Positions 5,282-6,696 of a stretch of DNA of 6,696 nt are shown piece after piece; positions within the stretch are counted from its first letter, which is position 1; each line of letters starts with the position of its first letter. The notes under the pieces are model-generated. The model was not told the DNA's origin. It made no database searches and was given only the letters and a program-made list of their open reading frames with translations. Source of the DNA: an uncultured Polymorphobacter sp. (GTDB lineage Bacteria; Pseudomonadota; Alphaproteobacteria; Sphingomonadales; Sphingomonadaceae). The position numbers were made by a program, and so were the translations under genes. The stretch covers positions 1 through 6,696 of the forward strand of contig CALDHQ010000690.1 in the NCBI GenBank assembly GCA_937894055.1. Reading direction: 5' to 3'.

Positions 5282-6673
5282 ATGAACAAGCTCAGCCTCG
5301 CACTGGTGTCTGCCATGGCGATTTCCGCCGCAGCGCCGGCCTTGTCGGCGGCGCCGGATGCCGCGCCCGATGTCATTTACTTCAACGGCAAGATCGTCAC
5401 GCTCGATCTGGCAGGTTCGACGGCGGCGGCCGTCGCGGTGAAGGACGGCAAATTCCTGCAGGTCGGCAGCACCGACGCCATGCGCAAACTGGCCGGGGCT
5501 GCGACCCAGTTGGTCGACCTGAATGGCAAGCTCGTCGTGCCCGGCCTCGTCGATGGCCATACGCACCCGATGGAAACCATCATGATGAAGGACACCTGGG
5601 TCGATGCGCGCTTCCCCGGGACTCCGTCGGTCAAGCAGGCACTCGCCAATATCGCCGCGTGGATGAAGAATACGCCCAAGGGCAAGTGGGTGTTCGTCGC
5701 CTGCGTGTCGGCGAGCCAGAACAAGTTCGTCGAAAAGCGTCTGCCGAGCAAAGCCGAACTCGATGCGGTGGCGCCTGACAATCCGGTCGTCGTCGCCAAT
5801 GGCGCGCATATGGCGGTGGCAAATTCGATGGCATTGCGCCTGCTCGGTGTCAGCAGCACCAACACGGCGCTCAAGGGCGGCGGCCGGGCGCTGCTTGGCA
5901 AGGATGGCCAGCCCGACGGCACGCTGACCGATGCGATGGGCGCGGTGCCGACGACACCCACGGTTGCTGAGCTGCAAAGCTATTACGCCAGCGGTATTCA
6001 GGACTTCTGGAAGCCTTACGGCTTCACCTCGGTGCTGGCGATCACCCCGGCGGCGGCACTGCCGGTCCTGCAAGCGGTGGCGAAGACCGCCAAGCCCGAC
6101 ATTCGCCTGACGGTATCGGTGTGGGCAGCGCCGGATGGCGAAGGTTTGCCCGCCAACCTTGATGGCTTCAAAATGCCGGCGGGTGTCGATCCCGCCTACT
6201 ACAGGTTCGCCGCGATCAAGGCGTGGGCGGACGGCGAGAATGACGCGCGCACCGGCTATATGTACGAGGAATACAAGGGCCATTTCGATACCGACCCGCC
6301 GGGTAACAAGGGCTCGCTGGTGACCCCGCCGGAACAGGCGCGGCACTTTGCCGATCTGGCCAACAGCAACAGTGTCATCTCCATGCTGCACTGTTCGGGT
6401 GACCGGGCCACCGACATCTGCCTCGATGCCTATGAAGGCGAAGTCGGCGCGCGGTCACGCGCAACGATGATGCGCATCGAACATTTCGGCATGTTCCAGC
6501 TGACGGAAGCGCAGCTCGCCCGGGCCGAAGCCCTGAAGAAGACCGGGCTCTATGTCTCGGTGCAGCCGATCTGGCTCACCGAACTCGTCAAGGCCGACGT
6601 CGAGAACGCGAAGCCAGGCGCCGCTCCGGCTGCGGCGGCTCCCAAGGCTGCGCCAAAGGCTGCTACGAAATAG
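5282..6673 (+). CDS. Exported amidohydrolase of the YtcJ/amidohydrolase_3 type, C-terminally shortened
   Basis: This 463-residue predicted metal-dependent hydrolase has a Sec signal peptide (residues 1-22, likely cut at LSA-A) and would act in the periplasm. After the small beta domain (VIYFNGKIVTLD, 31-42; LVVPGLVDGHTHP, 84-96) come the barrel motifs: His93 and His95 of HxH, Lys313 in AIKAWADGEN, His370 in LHCSGDRATD and His401 in RIEHFGMF. The protein then reaches VSVQPIWLTELV (425-436) and ends in an Ala/Pro/Lys tail (445-463). Relatives are usually about 550-600 residues and continue with the last barrel strand carrying the catalytic GSD/GTD aspartate, absent here. No reading frame in the remaining bases resumes the family sequence. 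Start at 5282 is supported by GGGGAG seven bases upstream. The substrate is unknown, and catalytic competence is doubtful unless a downstream gene supplies the missing part. Confidence 0.85.
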   Translation: MNKLSLALVSAMAISAAAPALSAAPDAAPDVIYFNGKIVTLDLAGSTAAAVAVKDGKFLQVGSTDAMRKLAGAATQLVDLNGKLVVPGLVDGHTHPMETIMMKDTWVDARFPGTPSVKQALANIAAWMKNTPKGKWVFVACVSASQNKFVEKRLPSKAELDAVAPDNPVVVANGAHMAVANSMALRLLGVSSTNTALKGGGRALLGKDGQPDGTLTDAMGAVPTTPTVAELQSYYASGIQDFWKPYGFTSVLAITPAAALPVLQAVAKTAKPDIRLTVSVWAAPDGEGLPANLDGFKMPAGVDPAYYRFAAIKAWADGENDARTGYMYEEYKGHFDTDPPGNKGSLVTPPEQARHFADLANSNSVISMLHCSGDRATDICLDAYEGEVGARSRATMMRIEHFGMFQLTEAQLARAEALKKTGLYVSVQPIWLTELVKADVENAKPGAAPAAAAPKAAPKAATK

Positions 6674-6696
6674 AGCGTCGCCCTAGTGACTTTTCC

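Noticed and set aside
5205..5285. 26-codon plus-strand frame whose TGA overlaps the amidohydrolase ATG
   Set aside because: The overlap looks like translational coupling, but the ATG lies in a hairpin loop with no ribosome site, and the amidohydrolase has its own good site.
5144..6391. Minus-strand open frame (415 codons) opposite the amidohydrolase
   Set aside because: Arg/His/Gly-rich antisense shadow; the plus strand carries the signal peptide and amidohydrolase motifs.

Overview
The window looks like ordinary chromosomal DNA of a GC-rich alphaproteobacterium, most likely a sphingomonad (Sphingomonadales). This rests on the G/C-ending codon usage, clear GGAGG-type ribosome sites, and the pairing of a eukaryote-like fold-III ornithine decarboxylase with a deoxyhypusine-synthase-like protein, an arrangement known from alphaproteobacteria. 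The genus assignment is inference.

The left two thirds (1-3957) lies on the minus strand. Reading in transcription order from the right: an ornithine decarboxylase (3957-2761, TTG start), a deoxyhypusine-synthase-like polyamine enzyme (2660-1611) closed by a good intrinsic terminator (1586-1551), then an exported HtrA/DegS-like serine protease with one PDZ domain (1420-299), and the first 70 codons of a MAPEG-family membrane protein (211 to the window edge). The first two genes form a polyamine module: the decarboxylase makes putrescine (or cadaverine), and the second enzyme probably joins aminobutyl groups to give homospermidine or a guanidino analogue. The protease and MAPEG gene follow as a separate unit.

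The right third is on the plus strand: a fold-II PLP serine/threonine dehydratase (4171-5139), divergent from the decarboxylase, then a Sec-exported amidohydrolase of the YtcJ/amidohydrolase_3 type (5282-6673). The amidohydrolase stops early, replacing the last part of the barrel with an Ala/Pro/Lys tail.

No mobile element, CRISPR array, tRNA or rRNA is visible, and no gap exceeds about 215 bases. I do not see an exotic multi-gene system. The most interesting item is the decarboxylase 5' leader (about 4057-3958, minus). It has a strong upstream hairpin and two interleaved helices forming a possible H-type pseudoknot, one of which pairs with the whole decarboxylase Shine-Dalgarno sequence. It may belong to the speF leader family known upstream of alphaproteobacterial ornithine decarboxylase genes. 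Second are the truncated amidohydrolase, the altered substrate pocket of the deoxyhypusine-synthase-like enzyme, and an identical spaced dyad (GACGT-N6-ACGTC) in two intergenic regions.
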